Shown: positions 26,477 to 36,685, counted from the first letter of the stretch. The stretch: DNA of 64,000 nucleotides from Flavobacteriales bacterium (GCA_022361195.1 JAKSBJ010000172.1:19232-83231); one strand, 5' to 3'. Made by a program: numbers and translations. The notes: generated by a model not told the origin, from the letters alone.

Positions 26477-28123
26477 GTGATTTTGAAGGCTGAATTTTTC
26501 ATAGCAAGACGAATAATCCGGGGAGGCGATAATAAAAGTCGTCTTTCACGACCTATTGTAGTCATCTCATTGGCCAGCATCATTTTAGGTCTTGCAATCA
26601 TGATCATTACAGTTTCAGTTGTCACAGGATTTCAAAAAGGAATTCGGGATAAGGTTATCGGATTTGGATCCCACATTCAGGTAACGGATCTTTACGCTAG
26701 TTCCAATATTGAATCCAGTCCTATCCTTATTAATCAGGAATTTTATCCTTCTTTAGAGGAGGATGAAAATGTTAAAAAAATTCAACCGGTTGGTTATAAG
26801 CCCGGAATTCTTCAAAGTAGTCGAGATTCAGTTGCCTTTGATCTAGGAACACATGATACTGTGACTTCTTCCATCGATCTTTTAGGGGTATTGTTTAAAG
26901 GAATTGATGAAAATTATGACTGGAGCTTTTTTGAAGATAAGCTAGTGGAAGGGGAATTGATTGATTTTGAAAGCTCAAACAATGAAGTCATCATTTCCAA
27001 GTACATTTCTGAGAAGATGGGCTACAAAATTGGAGATGAAATTCAGGCCTTTTTCATCAAAGAACGGCCTACTCCACGAACATTTAAAATTGTAGGTATT
27101 TACCGAACTGGATTTGAAGAATTTGACCAAAAATTCATTTATACACAACTAAGTCAAATTCAAAAACTCAATAATTGGGGAGTTCAAACCTTTTTAACAT
27201 TGGCCGACACCTGTGATGGCGATGAATATGTATTGAGAGGAGTTACCCGTGGTGGATCAAATCTCTACAAATACAATTGGGGAACCGATTATATTGAACG
27301 TGACTATTTTTTGTTAGAAGGAAAAATCAATGAAACCATTCAAATGACCGCTCGTGATCACGATTGGGAAATTAGTGGAATGGCAATTGAACCTAACTCA
27401 GTTCCTGATACTGCCTGGGCTACTATCCAAATTGATTCGGCTTGTGCCTGTTCGGAAGAAATATTAGCAAAATCTCCCATTCAACGCATTGGAGACTCAT
27501 TGATCATTGCACCTTTTGGAAGCATTCAAATTAAAAATGGAATAGGAACCCATCACCTCTATGCAGGGGGATTTGAAGTTTTAATTCATGAATGGGAAGA
27601 TTTGGAAGAGATGGATGAAATCATCTATCATCAAATTCCAGCCGAATTTGACACTGTTAAGATTACGGAACTGCATCCCGACATTTTTGCCTGGTTGGAT
27701 TTTTTAGACTTGAACATTGCCATTGTGATCGGGCTAATTTTAATTGTCTCTCTTATTAATATGATTACCTCTCTTCTAGTCATGATCCTTGAAAAAACAA
27801 ATATGATTGGAATCATGAAGGCTTTGGGAGCTAAAAATCGTAGTATTCGTAAAATTTTCCTCTATCACGCAATGTTCCTTTTAAGCCGAGGCCTTTTATG
27901 GGGGAATATTTTGGGGATAGGTTTATTACTTTTTCAACATTATACTAACATTTTCTCCCTCAATCCTGATGTATATTATTTGGAAACCGTTCCGGTAAAC
28001 TTTAACCTTCTTCACATTTTATACATCAATCTTTTAACCCTGATTGTCTGTCGTTTTATTCTGATTGTACCGAGTTATTTGGTGAGTCGAATTGACCCAA
28101 CCAAGGCTATAAAATTTGATTAA
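26477..28123 (+). CDS. FtsX/LolC-LolE-type ABC transporter permease
   Basis: A 548-residue inner-membrane protein with a GTG start. The N-terminus (FFIARRI ... SRLSRPIVVISLASIILGLAIMIITVSVVTGFQ) and the three C-terminal helices with MIGIMKALGAKNRSIRKIFL are the MacB/FtsX permease pattern closest to LolC/E, which extract lipoproteins from the inner membrane with the ATPase LolD. The periplasmic domain is larger than usual: the family is about 400 residues, and a Cys-containing insert (DTCDGD, DSACACSEE) lies around 250-345. No ATPase gene is adjacent, which is common in Bacteroidota. Function by homology. Confidence 0.85.
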   Translation: MILKAEFFIARRIIRGGDNKSRLSRPIVVISLASIILGLAIMIITVSVVTGFQKGIRDKVIGFGSHIQVTDLYASSNIESSPILINQEFYPSLEEDENVKKIQPVGYKPGILQSSRDSVAFDLGTHDTVTSSIDLLGVLFKGIDENYDWSFFEDKLVEGELIDFESSNNEVIISKYISEKMGYKIGDEIQAFFIKERPTPRTFKIVGIYRTGFEEFDQKFIYTQLSQIQKLNNWGVQTFLTLADTCDGDEYVLRGVTRGGSNLYKYNWGTDYIERDYFLLEGKINETIQMTARDHDWEISGMAIEPNSVPDTAWATIQIDSACACSEEILAKSPIQRIGDSLIIAPFGSIQIKNGIGTHHLYAGGFEVLIHEWEDLEEMDEIIYHQIPAEFDTVKITELHPDIFAWLDFLDLNIAIVIGLILIVSLINMITSLLVMILEKTNMIGIMKALGAKNRSIRKIFLYHAMFLLSRGLLWGNILGIGLLLFQHYTNIFSLNPDVYYLETVPVNFNLLHILYINLLTLIVCRFILIVPSYLVSRIDPTKAIKFD

Positions 28124-28212
28124 TTCCCTTGTTTTCAGGATTTCCATTTCAACATTTTAATTTCTGACGTTATTTCTTCGGAAGATAATTCTGTATAAAA
28201 TCAAATTTTACC

Positions 28213-28220
28213 TAAATTTG
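28213..28220 (+). promoter_or_regulatory. -7 promoter element of the E2 gene (TAAATTTG)
   Basis: A TAnnTTTG match 27 bases before the ATG of the acyltransferase E2 gene, in a short AT-rich gap. Confidence 0.6.
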
Positions 28221-28246
28221 CGCTACTAAAATTTAAGAAATTAGGC

Positions 28247-29611
28247 ATGGCTGAAATCGAAATCAGATTACCGAAAATGGGTGAAAGTGTTACCGAAGCT
28301 ACAATTACCAATTGGCTTAAAGAGGTAGGTGACACAGTAGAAATGGATGAACCACTGGTAGAAGTTGCTACGGATAAAGTGGATAATGAGCTTCCATCTG
28401 AAGCGGAAGGTGTTTTGGTTAAGAAGCTATATGAAAAGGACGATGTAGTTCAGGTTGGTGAAGTCATTGCTATTATTTCAACGGATGGAGAGGTAAGTGA
28501 GCCTGCTCCTACTACAGACGCCGCTCCGGCAACTGAAGAAAAAGCAGCCGTGGCTGCTGAGCCGGTTGCAACGGCTACAGTTGCCGCCAGTTCTAATGGA
28601 AACGGTGCTGTAGAAATAGCAAAAACAGGTCCTTCTGGTAAATTCTACTCTCCATTGGTGAGAAGTATTGCTAAAGCCGAAGGTATTTCAATTGACGTTT
28701 TAGAAACTATTCAGGGAACCGGTGAAAAAAACCGCGTAACCAAAAAAGATATTTTGAATTTCATCGCATCGGGTGGAGCTGCTGCAGCTCCGGCTCAAAC
28801 AACAGCTGCTCCGGCTACTACTGCCGCTCCAGCTAATGGAAAAGCTACTACTGCTGCTCCGGCGAAAAAAGAAATTCACGCTCCGGAAGTTCCAATTTAT
28901 CCTGGAGACGAAATTGTGGAAATGGACCGAATGCGAAAACTAATCGCAGACCACATGGTAATGTCTGTACACACTTCGCCTCACGTTACTTCTTATGTTG
29001 AAGCTGACGTAACGGATATCGTAATGTGGAGAAACCGGGTTAAAAATGAATTCCAAAAACGTGAAGGAGAAAAAATCACCTTTACACCAATCTTTATCGA
29101 AGCAATCGTTAAAGCCATTAAGGATTTCCCTGGGGTGAATGTTTCGGTGAGTGGAAATAACATCATCCAACGTAAAAACATTAATGTTGGAATGGCTACC
29201 GCTCTTCCAAGTGGAAACTTAATTGTTCCTGTAATTAAAAATGCAGATACATTAAATCTTGTTGGCTTAACAAAAGCTGTTAACGATTTGGCTTTCAGAG
29301 CAAGAAACAACAAGTTAGATTCGGATGATATTCAAGGCGGAACTTATACCGTAACTAATGTTGGAACTTTTGGTAATGTGATGGGAACTCCTATCATTAA
29401 TCAACCTCAAGTTGGAATTCTGGCATTGGGTGCTATTCGTAAGATTCCAGCGGTTATTGAAACTCCTCAAGGAGATGCAATTGCGATTCGTCACAAGATG
29501 TTCTTATCACATTCTTACGACCATAGAGTTGTTGATGGAGCCTTAGGTGGACAGTTTGTAAAAAGGGTTGCAGAATACCTTGAACAGTTCGATGTGAACC
29601 GGGAGTTATAA
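28247..29611 (+). CDS. 2-oxo acid dehydrogenase E2 (dihydrolipoamide acyltransferase)
   Basis: A 454-residue cytoplasmic enzyme of a 2-oxoacid dehydrogenase complex. Domains in order: one lipoyl domain (1-77, lipoylated Lys44 in ATDKVDNE), an Ala/Pro/Thr-rich linker, a peripheral-subunit-binding domain (about 133-176, FYSPLVRSIAKAEGIS...TKKDILNFI), a second Ala/Thr/Pro linker, and the catalytic domain (about 215-454) with the active-site HRVVDG (His426, Asp430). It passes acyl groups from the lipoyl arm to CoA. The single lipoyl domain and sequence style suggest the branched-chain (or mixed-substrate) complex rather than pyruvate dehydrogenase, but E1 genes are not here to settle it. It stands alone. 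Confidence 0.93.
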   Translation: MAEIEIRLPKMGESVTEATITNWLKEVGDTVEMDEPLVEVATDKVDNELPSEAEGVLVKKLYEKDDVVQVGEVIAIISTDGEVSEPAPTTDAAPATEEKAAVAAEPVATATVAASSNGNGAVEIAKTGPSGKFYSPLVRSIAKAEGISIDVLETIQGTGEKNRVTKKDILNFIASGGAAAAPAQTTAAPATTAAPANGKATTAAPAKKEIHAPEVPIYPGDEIVEMDRMRKLIADHMVMSVHTSPHVTSYVEADVTDIVMWRNRVKNEFQKREGEKITFTPIFIEAIVKAIKDFPGVNVSVSGNNIIQRKNINVGMATALPSGNLIVPVIKNADTLNLVGLTKAVNDLAFRARNNKLDSDDIQGGTYTVTNVGTFGNVMGTPIINQPQVGILALGAIRKIPAVIETPQGDAIAIRHKMFLSHSYDHRVVDGALGGQFVKRVAEYLEQFDVNREL

Positions 29612-29696
29612 ACATTTAGTGGTAAAAAAGTAAACTTTACCCCCCTAACATTAAGCTGAATTTCTTTTTTCCTTTGAGGGATAATAATGCCCTTAA

Positions 29697-32045
29697 TTGA
29701 AATTTGGTTTATCTATATTATCCTTAGTCTGTTCCGGAATGTTATTGGCTCAGCCCAATAAAGAAAAACTCCGTGAAGCTTTAAAAGATGCCAATTTCAA
29801 TCAAAAATTTGAAGTTGGTGTTAATCTAATGCACGATCGGGTTTATTCCGAAGCTTTATATGTTTGGGAATTGTTGTTGGAAGAAGATCCTAACAATGCC
29901 AACCTAAACTATAAAGCAGGACTTTGTAAAATCAGGCTCAATAAGGAAAACGAATCACTCCCTTATTTTGAAAAGGCACAACACGCAGTTTCAAAAAATT
30001 ACAATCCCTTTGCTCCAACCGAGCGACACGCTCCTCCTGAGTTATTGTACTATCTGGCTCAATCAAGTCATGTTCATGGAATGATTGACACAGCCTTGTA
30101 TCAATACAATTTCTTCTTAGAGAATGTAAAACATAGACATGCAAAATACGACTTGGCCGCTTTAGGTAAAATACAATGCGAAAATGCATTGCGTCTTATG
30201 GCCAATCCAAAAAATTATAAAATTCACAACATAGGGGACATTGTTAATACCCCGGCACCAGAATACTCTCCAGTTATTACCATTGACGGATCTGCCTTGT
30301 TCTTCACCTCAAAAAGATTAAGACCCGACAGTACCAACAAACGATACATCAATATCGAAAATGGGCAATACTATGAAGATATCTATGTGAGTTACCGTAG
30401 CAAGGACGGGGATTGGGCAGATCCGGAATATTTGCGTTTTTGCAGTGTTCGTCAGAACAATGCCTCCATTTCAGCTTCACCTGATGGACAAAAAGTTTTG
30501 GTTTATGAAGATGTTCAAAACGGTGACATTTACTATTCAGTAATGGAAGATACTGCTTTTGGTGATCTTCAACCTTTTCCAATTGAGGAACTCAATACCA
30601 ATCATTTTGAACCACACGCTACTGTAAGTCCGGATGAGAATTACATTTACTTTTCATCTGACCGACCGGGAGGAATGGGAGGTTTAGATATCTACCGATT
30701 AAAAAAATTACCAGACGGAAGTTGGAGTAAAGCCTACAATTTAGGACCACCAATCAACTCCAAGTATGATGAAGACTCACCATTTCTAGGAGCTGATAAT
30801 AGAACGCTTTACTTCAGCTCAAACGGAAAAAGATCCATGGGAGGGTATGACATTTTTGTTAGTAGAGCTGATGAAGATGAAAAGTGGTCGGAGCCTGAAA
30901 ACATGGGTTATCCGCTCAACTCTGTTGATGACGACATTTATTATACTACAACAGCCGACGGTTTAGTCGGTTTTTATGCTTCCGATAAGCTGGAAGGAAA
31001 GGGTGATAAGGACATTTATATTGTTGAGACAGAAGCTTCTTACATTCGAAACGTAGCTATTTTCACAGGATTCATTGTTACAGCTGATCATTCCATGATT
31101 CCAAACGGGATCAACATCTTTGTCACTGACCTAACTGATAAATCAAAACCAAAACAATACAGTCCCCGAAGACGTGACGGTGGATATGTTTTAACACTAA
31201 AACCTTGTCACACTTACGAAATTGACTATCAATTTGAGGGAGAATCTTTCTACCACACCAAACTCTACGTTCCATGTAATTCTTCTTATCAGGAAATTAA
31301 ACATGAGTTGCTTTTGGATATGGTGAATTTAGAAGCTTCGGTATTAATTGACAATTTACCTATTGCTCATAAACGATGGGAGTTTGAAAACACAGAGCAA
31401 TTTGATCAACTGGAAGGAAAGCAGGTTAAAATTTATGAAGGTGACCAATTAATGACAGAAGAGTTCATTAATCGCTATGGTCAATTCCCATATAAAGAAC
31501 TTGATCCCAATAAGACTCACCTCATGAAAATTGAGGAGCAAGACTTCGACTTCTGCGAAAAGCTTGTTTTAAATCTAATTGACAGTGCTAACAATGTATT
31601 GGACACTTATACTTTCAATTCAGAATGTAATTCCAATCCTACTGTTAGTGAATTCTCAACCATACTCACCACTCCTATTTTCCAATACAACTTTGGATAT
31701 AACAAAGAAGAATTCAATACTAAAAATGAAGACTTAAAGGAATATGTACGAGGAGTAAAACAATTGTTAGATGCTGGTAAAGATGTCACCATCTATGTAA
31801 CAGCCAGTGCCTCTAAGGTTCCAACCAAAAAATTTAAAAACAACTCCGATCTCGCAAAAAAAAGATTGGAGACCGGAAAAACAATCATGACTAAACTGCT
31901 AAAATCTAATCGTATTGACATGTCACGTGTCACATTTGTAGACGATGAGATTTTGGTTGGAGGTCCGGATTATAATAACGATGCCGTCGAAAATGCTCAG
32001 GTTTACGAGCGGTATCAATTCATCAAATTCGAAGTGAGATTTTAA
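29697..32045 (+). CDS. Secreted TPR/PD40 protein with degenerate OmpA-like C-terminus
   Basis: A 782-residue protein with a TTG start and a signal peptide ending at LLAQ. Order: TPRs (about 20-165), a PD40 propeller (about 180-440: SPDENYIYFSSDRPGGMGGLDIY), a carboxypeptidase-regulatory-like stretch, and a C-terminal 120 residues arranged like an OmpA peptidoglycan-binding domain (FNTKNEDLKEYVRGVKQLLDAGKDVTIYVTASAS) but lacking the NxxLSxxRA and RRVE signatures. It sits 2 bases before the longer paralogue at 32048 and surely shares its transcript. The architecture is that of PorE-like T9SS-associated proteins, here perhaps with lost wall binding. Confidence 0.83.
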   Translation: MKFGLSILSLVCSGMLLAQPNKEKLREALKDANFNQKFEVGVNLMHDRVYSEALYVWELLLEEDPNNANLNYKAGLCKIRLNKENESLPYFEKAQHAVSKNYNPFAPTERHAPPELLYYLAQSSHVHGMIDTALYQYNFFLENVKHRHAKYDLAALGKIQCENALRLMANPKNYKIHNIGDIVNTPAPEYSPVITIDGSALFFTSKRLRPDSTNKRYINIENGQYYEDIYVSYRSKDGDWADPEYLRFCSVRQNNASISASPDGQKVLVYEDVQNGDIYYSVMEDTAFGDLQPFPIEELNTNHFEPHATVSPDENYIYFSSDRPGGMGGLDIYRLKKLPDGSWSKAYNLGPPINSKYDEDSPFLGADNRTLYFSSNGKRSMGGYDIFVSRADEDEKWSEPENMGYPLNSVDDDIYYTTTADGLVGFYASDKLEGKGDKDIYIVETEASYIRNVAIFTGFIVTADHSMIPNGINIFVTDLTDKSKPKQYSPRRRDGGYVLTLKPCHTYEIDYQFEGESFYHTKLYVPCNSSYQEIKHELLLDMVNLEASVLIDNLPIAHKRWEFENTEQFDQLEGKQVKIYEGDQLMTEEFINRYGQFPYKELDPNKTHLMKIEEQDFDFCEKLVLNLIDSANNVLDTYTFNSECNSNPTVSEFSTILTTPIFQYNFGYNKEEFNTKNEDLKEYVRGVKQLLDAGKDVTIYVTASASKVPTKKFKNNSDLAKKRLETGKTIMTKLLKSNRIDMSRVTFVDDEILVGGPDYNNDAVENAQVYERYQFIKFEVRF

Positions 32046-32047
32046 TT

Positions 32048-34996
32048 ATGAAAGCACTTGTCACATTTTTGTCCCTAATGTTAATTGGAAGTCTCTATTT
32101 CCAGGCAGAGACTGCCCATGCGCAACAATTAAAGCCGGGTAAAATCAAAAAGTTTGTTCGAAAAGGAAGAAAAGCTTATCGAAAAGGCGAATTCTGGAAA
32201 GCAAAATCGTATTACGACAAGGTAACAAATGCAAATTCAGATAAGGCTGTACATTGGTTCGAAACTGGTTTGGTCTATTACGATTCGCAAGTTCAGCGTG
32301 AAAATGCAATTATTTACTTCGAAAAAGCCCTGGAACTATCTGCACAAGAAAAGGATACAATACCTGAGATTTTCTACTACGCTGGAAAAACCTATCACTT
32401 TAATGGAGAATATGAAAAAGCCATTGAGACCTACAATATCTTTCTGAGCAAGGTAAAAAAAGGAGACAAAGGAATGGAAACCCGTCAAGAGGTTGTTCGT
32501 CAAATTGAGATGTGTAACAATGGTATTGACTTGAGAAATCAAGAGGGATACTATGTTGAAGAGTTATTAAACCTGGGACTAAATGTTAACTCTGAATACC
32601 TGGATTATTCACCAGTTGTAACTCCAGAAGATGATCTCTTACTTTTCTGTTCAAGAAGACCTCCTGGAAGAAAAAAGAATGTAGATGGCCTTTATTACGA
32701 AGATATTTTCTACTCGGCACGAAGAGATAGCGATGGAGAATGGGGAGAAGCAGAGGTAATTGACAAATCGTCGGGTTATGTAAAGAAAGAAATCAATGAC
32801 GGTAAGGCTCACGAGGCTCCAATTAGTTTATCCGCAGATGGAAATACACTTTACATCTACAAAGAAAATGGTATTTGGAAGTCGACTAAAACAGAAACCG
32901 GTCAATGGGACATTCCGGTTAAAATGAACCAAAACGTAAACATTGGTAGTGCAAACCCAAGTATGTTCATTACACCAAATGAAGATGAGATGTTCATTGT
33001 TTCAGTTGGAGTTAAAGATGGTTTAGGAGAAAGAGATATCTATCACGCGACAAGAAATGAATTGGGTGGATGGAATAAGCCAGTGAACATGGGGCCGGTA
33101 ATCAATACCCAATACAAAGAAGATGCTCCTTATTTGTCAAAAGATGGTAAAACACTTTATTTTGCTTCAGAGGGACATAACTCAATGGGTGGATTCGACA
33201 TTTTTAAAACAATTAGAGATGAAGATGGAAACTGGTCAGAGCCTATCAATATTGGATCTCCTGTAAACTCTGCCGGAGACGATATCTACTACATTGAAAA
33301 TGAAGAAGGAACTTTAGCTTACTATGCTACCATGCGTCCCGGATCATTTGGTTATCTGGATATTTATACTGCTCGTTATGGTTGTAAAAACATTCCAACA
33401 ACCAACATTAAGGGTTATGCCATTTTTGCTGAGAACAACCTACCAGTAAATGGTATTATCAAAGTAACGAATAAAGACAGTGGTGAGGAAATGGGATCAT
33501 TTAATATTGATCCTAAAACTGGAAAATACAATATGGTATTACCTCCTGACAATACTTACATCCTTGAACTGGTTGTTGCACAATCTAAATACAATCAACT
33601 ACGTCCACATGCCGAAGAGTTTTATATTCCTAAACAATGTGAAGAATACAACCTCTTTCAGCAAATTAAAGTCGATTACTTAAAAGATGACATTGGTTCG
33701 GTTTACGCCCAAAGAGCTCATTTTAAAAATGCCATGTTTGACATTGACACTGAAGTTGAAAACACTTACAATGTTGATATGAGCAAAGCTGATCAGGCTC
33801 CAGCTGAGAGTTATATTGTTGAGTTGGGATATTTTGAAGAAGAAACTTCTGCTGCTTTCAAAAAATTGATGACTAAAAATGATGATGTTAGTATTCAATC
33901 GCAAGTTGACTTTGATGGTGGAACTGTTTATTATGCCGGGCCTTTCTCTACTGAGGGAATTGCGAATACTCAGAAGGAAAATTTATTGGCAAAAGGATTT
34001 AAAGAATCAGCTATTAAACCTGTTCCGGGTGACAGCCCAATGTTAGATGTTTCAAGAGGAATTTCAGGACAATTTACCCACGAAGGAAATACACCGGCCA
34101 AAGGAGTTGAAATCCTGTTATTGAATCAAAACAATCAAATTTTAAGAATTACAGAAACGGATGATCAGGGACTTTTTGCCTTTGAAAAACTTGATCCAAG
34201 CGGAAACTATGTCATTGTAGCAAATGAGGATGATGCTAAGGCAAGTATGGGATCGGGATTAGAGACAACCATTAATGGAACTATCTACACTTTCATTAAT
34301 AAGGAAAATACACCTAAGCCAAATCAGCAAGTTTACTTTGCCGATAATGGCCGTCGTATTGCCAACATTACGGCTACCAATAGTTCAGGAAGCTTTGAAT
34401 TATCTAATATCCCTGAAAAACCAGAATCTATTGCTGAGATTAATGATAATGTGACGATCTCATACAATATGGATATTTCTAACTCAGAGGTAATTTACTC
34501 AGCTTACATCTTAAATATCGATCCAAACAACACTGAATTAGCTTATACAGAGTATATCGATATCATTGAGTTGAGAGATATTGCCATTAACGGAGGAACA
34601 TCGGATGGAGAACTTCAGGAATTTGCAAACATCTTATTTGATTTTGACAAATTCTTCTTGCGTCAAAAAAGTGAAGATGTTTTAAGCAGCTTGTATGCTT
34701 TCATGAACGAAAATCCTTCGGTAACCATCCGTTTAGATGGGTACACAGATGCAATTGGTACAGAACAATACAATATGGGACTTTCTCAAAAACGTTCTTT
34801 ATCTGCCCACAAATACTTAATTGATAAAGGAATTGATCCTAACCGAATTCAAAACTCATGGTTTGGAGAGTCTAAGCCAGTAGCTGATAACCAAACTGCT
34901 GACGGAGAAGACAATCCTGCAGGAAGACAATTAAACCGAAGAGTAGAAATCAAGGTTGAAATTCCTGAAATGAGCGACTTATACATATCTTTGTAA
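32048..34996 (+). CDS. PorE-like TPR/PD40/SPOR-like/CRD/OmpA protein
   Basis: A 982-residue protein, signal peptide at the N-terminus (ending AHAQ). TPRs at about 30-165, PD40 propeller at about 185-440, a SPOR-like segment at about 587-658 (YIVELGYFEEET ... TVYYAGPFST), a carboxypeptidase-regulatory-like fold at about 670-730 (GVEILLLNQNNQILRITETDDQG), and an OmpA-family peptidoglycan-binding domain at about 861-975 (LFDFDKFFLR, LDGYTDAIGT, NMGLSQKRSLSAHKYL, GRQLNRRVEIKVE). TPR-propeller-CRD-OmpA is the layout of PorE, which links the T9SS outer-membrane complex to peptidoglycan. Similar paralogues are numerous in Bacteroidota, so a T9SS role is likely but not proven. Confidence 0.87.
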   Translation: MKALVTFLSLMLIGSLYFQAETAHAQQLKPGKIKKFVRKGRKAYRKGEFWKAKSYYDKVTNANSDKAVHWFETGLVYYDSQVQRENAIIYFEKALELSAQEKDTIPEIFYYAGKTYHFNGEYEKAIETYNIFLSKVKKGDKGMETRQEVVRQIEMCNNGIDLRNQEGYYVEELLNLGLNVNSEYLDYSPVVTPEDDLLLFCSRRPPGRKKNVDGLYYEDIFYSARRDSDGEWGEAEVIDKSSGYVKKEINDGKAHEAPISLSADGNTLYIYKENGIWKSTKTETGQWDIPVKMNQNVNIGSANPSMFITPNEDEMFIVSVGVKDGLGERDIYHATRNELGGWNKPVNMGPVINTQYKEDAPYLSKDGKTLYFASEGHNSMGGFDIFKTIRDEDGNWSEPINIGSPVNSAGDDIYYIENEEGTLAYYATMRPGSFGYLDIYTARYGCKNIPTTNIKGYAIFAENNLPVNGIIKVTNKDSGEEMGSFNIDPKTGKYNMVLPPDNTYILELVVAQSKYNQLRPHAEEFYIPKQCEEYNLFQQIKVDYLKDDIGSVYAQRAHFKNAMFDIDTEVENTYNVDMSKADQAPAESYIVELGYFEEETSAAFKKLMTKNDDVSIQSQVDFDGGTVYYAGPFSTEGIANTQKENLLAKGFKESAIKPVPGDSPMLDVSRGISGQFTHEGNTPAKGVEILLLNQNNQILRITETDDQGLFAFEKLDPSGNYVIVANEDDAKASMGSGLETTINGTIYTFINKENTPKPNQQVYFADNGRRIANITATNSSGSFELSNIPEKPESIAEINDNVTISYNMDISNSEVIYSAYILNIDPNNTELAYTEYIDIIELRDIAINGGTSDGELQEFANILFDFDKFFLRQKSEDVLSSLYAFMNENPSVTIRLDGYTDAIGTEQYNMGLSQKRSLSAHKYLIDKGIDPNRIQNSWFGESKPVADNQTADGEDNPAGRQLNRRVEIKVEIPEMSDLYISL
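34986..34993 (+). promoter_or_regulatory. -7 promoter element of the exonuclease gene (TATCTTTG)
   Basis: A TAnnTTTG match inside the last codons of the OmpA-type gene, 26 bases before the ATG at 35019. It suggests the nuclease gene has its own promoter despite the short gap. A 6-base hairpin (AAGCAC/GTGCTT, 34995-35016) lies between. Confidence 0.5.
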
Positions 34997-35018
34997 GCAC
35001 GAATTTGAAAGTGCTTTA

Positions 35019-35879
35019 ATGAACTTAAACTTAGAACGGTCAATTGCTTTTTTTGACCTTGAGACAACTGGGCTCAACATTTCAAGAGATAAGATTGTAG
35101 AAATTGCAATCCTCAAAGTCAACGCTGATCATAGCGAAGAAATTTACGTTAAGCGTATTAATCCCGGAATTCCAATTTCTGAAGAATCTGTTGGAATTCA
35201 TGGTATAACTGATGAGGACGTAAAAAATGAACCTTCTTTTGCCGATTTAGCTGATGAGATTAAAACCTTTATTGGTGATGCGGACTTAGCAGGCTATAAT
35301 TCCAACAAATTTGACATTCCACTTTTACTAGAGGAGTTTTATAATGTAGGGATTGAGTTGGATATGACTAACAGACGGTCGGTTGATGTACAAACCATTT
35401 TTCACAAAATGGAACAACGTACTCTGGCTGCTGCTTTCCAATTTTATTGTCAAAAAGATTTAACTGATGCCCATTCGGCAGAAGCTGATACAAGAGCTAC
35501 TTTTGAAATTTTAAAAGCACAATTAGAAAAATACGAAGAAGTTAAAAATGATGTTGACTTCTTACAGGAGTTTAGCCGAAATGGGAAAAACAAGGTGATT
35601 GATTTTGTTGGACGCCTGGCCGAAAACGAAAAAGGGGAGGTTATTTACAACTTTGGAAAGCATAGTGGCAAAACTGTCAAAGATGTCTTCCGCTCAGAAC
35701 CGGGCTACCACCGTTGGATGTTAGACAATGATTTCCCACTCTACACCAAAAACATTCTTAAGAAGATTACGGATGAGTTGATTGCTGAAAATCGCAAATA
35801 CAAACAACAAAAAGCCGAAAAAGAAGCTCAACGAATGAGTAATAAGCTGGATCAGCTCAAAAACAAATTCAATCAATAA
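35019..35879 (+). CDS. DnaQ-like 3'-5' exonuclease with ExoX-type C-terminal domain
   Basis: A 286-residue protein. The N-terminal 170 residues are a DEDD exonuclease fold: Asp13 and Glu15 in FFDLETTG, a second Asp in GYNSNKFDIPLL, and the last acidic site in HSAEADTRATFEIL. Residues about 190-260 hold a domain (FGKHSGKTVKDVFRSEPGYHRWMLDNDF) often found after ExoX-like nucleases. It probably trims DNA 3' ends in repair or proofreading; the replicative epsilon subunit is a less likely role. Its stop shares one base with the next start (TAATG). Confidence 0.9.
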   Translation: MNLNLERSIAFFDLETTGLNISRDKIVEIAILKVNADHSEEIYVKRINPGIPISEESVGIHGITDEDVKNEPSFADLADEIKTFIGDADLAGYNSNKFDIPLLLEEFYNVGIELDMTNRRSVDVQTIFHKMEQRTLAAAFQFYCQKDLTDAHSAEADTRATFEILKAQLEKYEEVKNDVDFLQEFSRNGKNKVIDFVGRLAENEKGEVIYNFGKHSGKTVKDVFRSEPGYHRWMLDNDFPLYTKNILKKITDELIAENRKYKQQKAEKEAQRMSNKLDQLKNKFNQ

Positions 35880-36487
35880 TGAAGATCATTTGTATTGGGC
35901 GAAACTATGCTAAACATGCCAAAGAGATGAACTCCGAAGCACCAACAGAGCCCATTTTCTTTCTAAAACCAGATACAGCACTTTTAAAAGATCCGGTTTT
36001 TTATTATCCTGATTTTACAAAAGACTTGCATTACGAATGCGAAATTGTAGTTCGTATCAACCGGGTTGGAAAGCACATTGAGGAGCAATTTGCTCATAAA
36101 TATTACAATCAAATTGGGCTAGGGATTGATTTCACCGCTCGTGATATTCAAAAAGCAGCAAAAGAAAAAGGTCTTCCCTGGGAAAAAGCGAAAGCTTTTG
36201 ATAATAGCGCTGTTTTATCTCCTAAATGGATAGATAAAGCCAATTTGGATATGGGAAGTATCACTTTCTCTCTTCAAAAGAATGAAGAAGTTGTGCAAAG
36301 TGGAAACTCTCAGGAGATGCTATTTACCATCGATCGTCTCATAGCTTATATTTCTCAATTCATTACGCTAAAGGTTGGAGATCTTATTTATACCGGAACT
36401 CCCGAGGGGGTTGGCCCCATCCAAATTGGAGATAAACTAAGTGGATTTATTGGGGAAGAAAAAATGTTTCAACTAAGTGTAAAATAA
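35879..36487 (+). CDS. Fumarylacetoacetate hydrolase-family protein
   Basis: A 202-residue protein with the FAH C-terminal fold: KIICIGRNYAKHA at the start, PIFFLKPDTALL, the metal ligands in LHYECEIVVRI, GIDFTARDIQ, KAFDNSAVLS and YTGTPEGVGPI. The family includes acylpyruvate hydrolases and oxaloacetate tautomerase or decarboxylase; short bacterial members like this one resemble FAHD1. Its start overlaps the stop of the nuclease gene, so they share a transcript, with no obvious functional link. Confidence 0.92.
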   Translation: MKIICIGRNYAKHAKEMNSEAPTEPIFFLKPDTALLKDPVFYYPDFTKDLHYECEIVVRINRVGKHIEEQFAHKYYNQIGLGIDFTARDIQKAAKEKGLPWEKAKAFDNSAVLSPKWIDKANLDMGSITFSLQKNEEVVQSGNSQEMLFTIDRLIAYISQFITLKVGDLIYTGTPEGVGPIQIGDKLSGFIGEEKMFQLSVK

Positions 36488-36619
36488 ATTCTTGGAATCT
36501 TATTACCAATTTCATAAATGAAAAAGGTAAAAGTTCTGATCTGAAAAAATCGACCAATTCAAGGCCAGCCCTTTATTTGAGATAAATTTGAAAAAAATTG
36601 GGAATAAAAAATAATTTAT

Positions 36620-36627
36620 TAAATTTG
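36620..36627 (+). promoter_or_regulatory. -7 promoter element of the Cys-rich lipoprotein gene (TAAATTTG)
   Basis: A TAnnTTTG match 59 bases before the ATG at 36686. A second identical octamer lies at 36583-36590. The 198-base gap is otherwise AT-rich without an ORF. Confidence 0.5.
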
Positions 36628-36685
36628 GCCCTAATTGAAGAAATTCAGACGTTTAATCAATTGTTAATTTAAAAAAATCAAAATT

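Noticed and set aside
29621..29641. Hairpin GGTAAA/TTTACC after the E2 gene
   Set aside because: Six pairs with a 9-base loop followed by C-run rather than T-run; likely chance.
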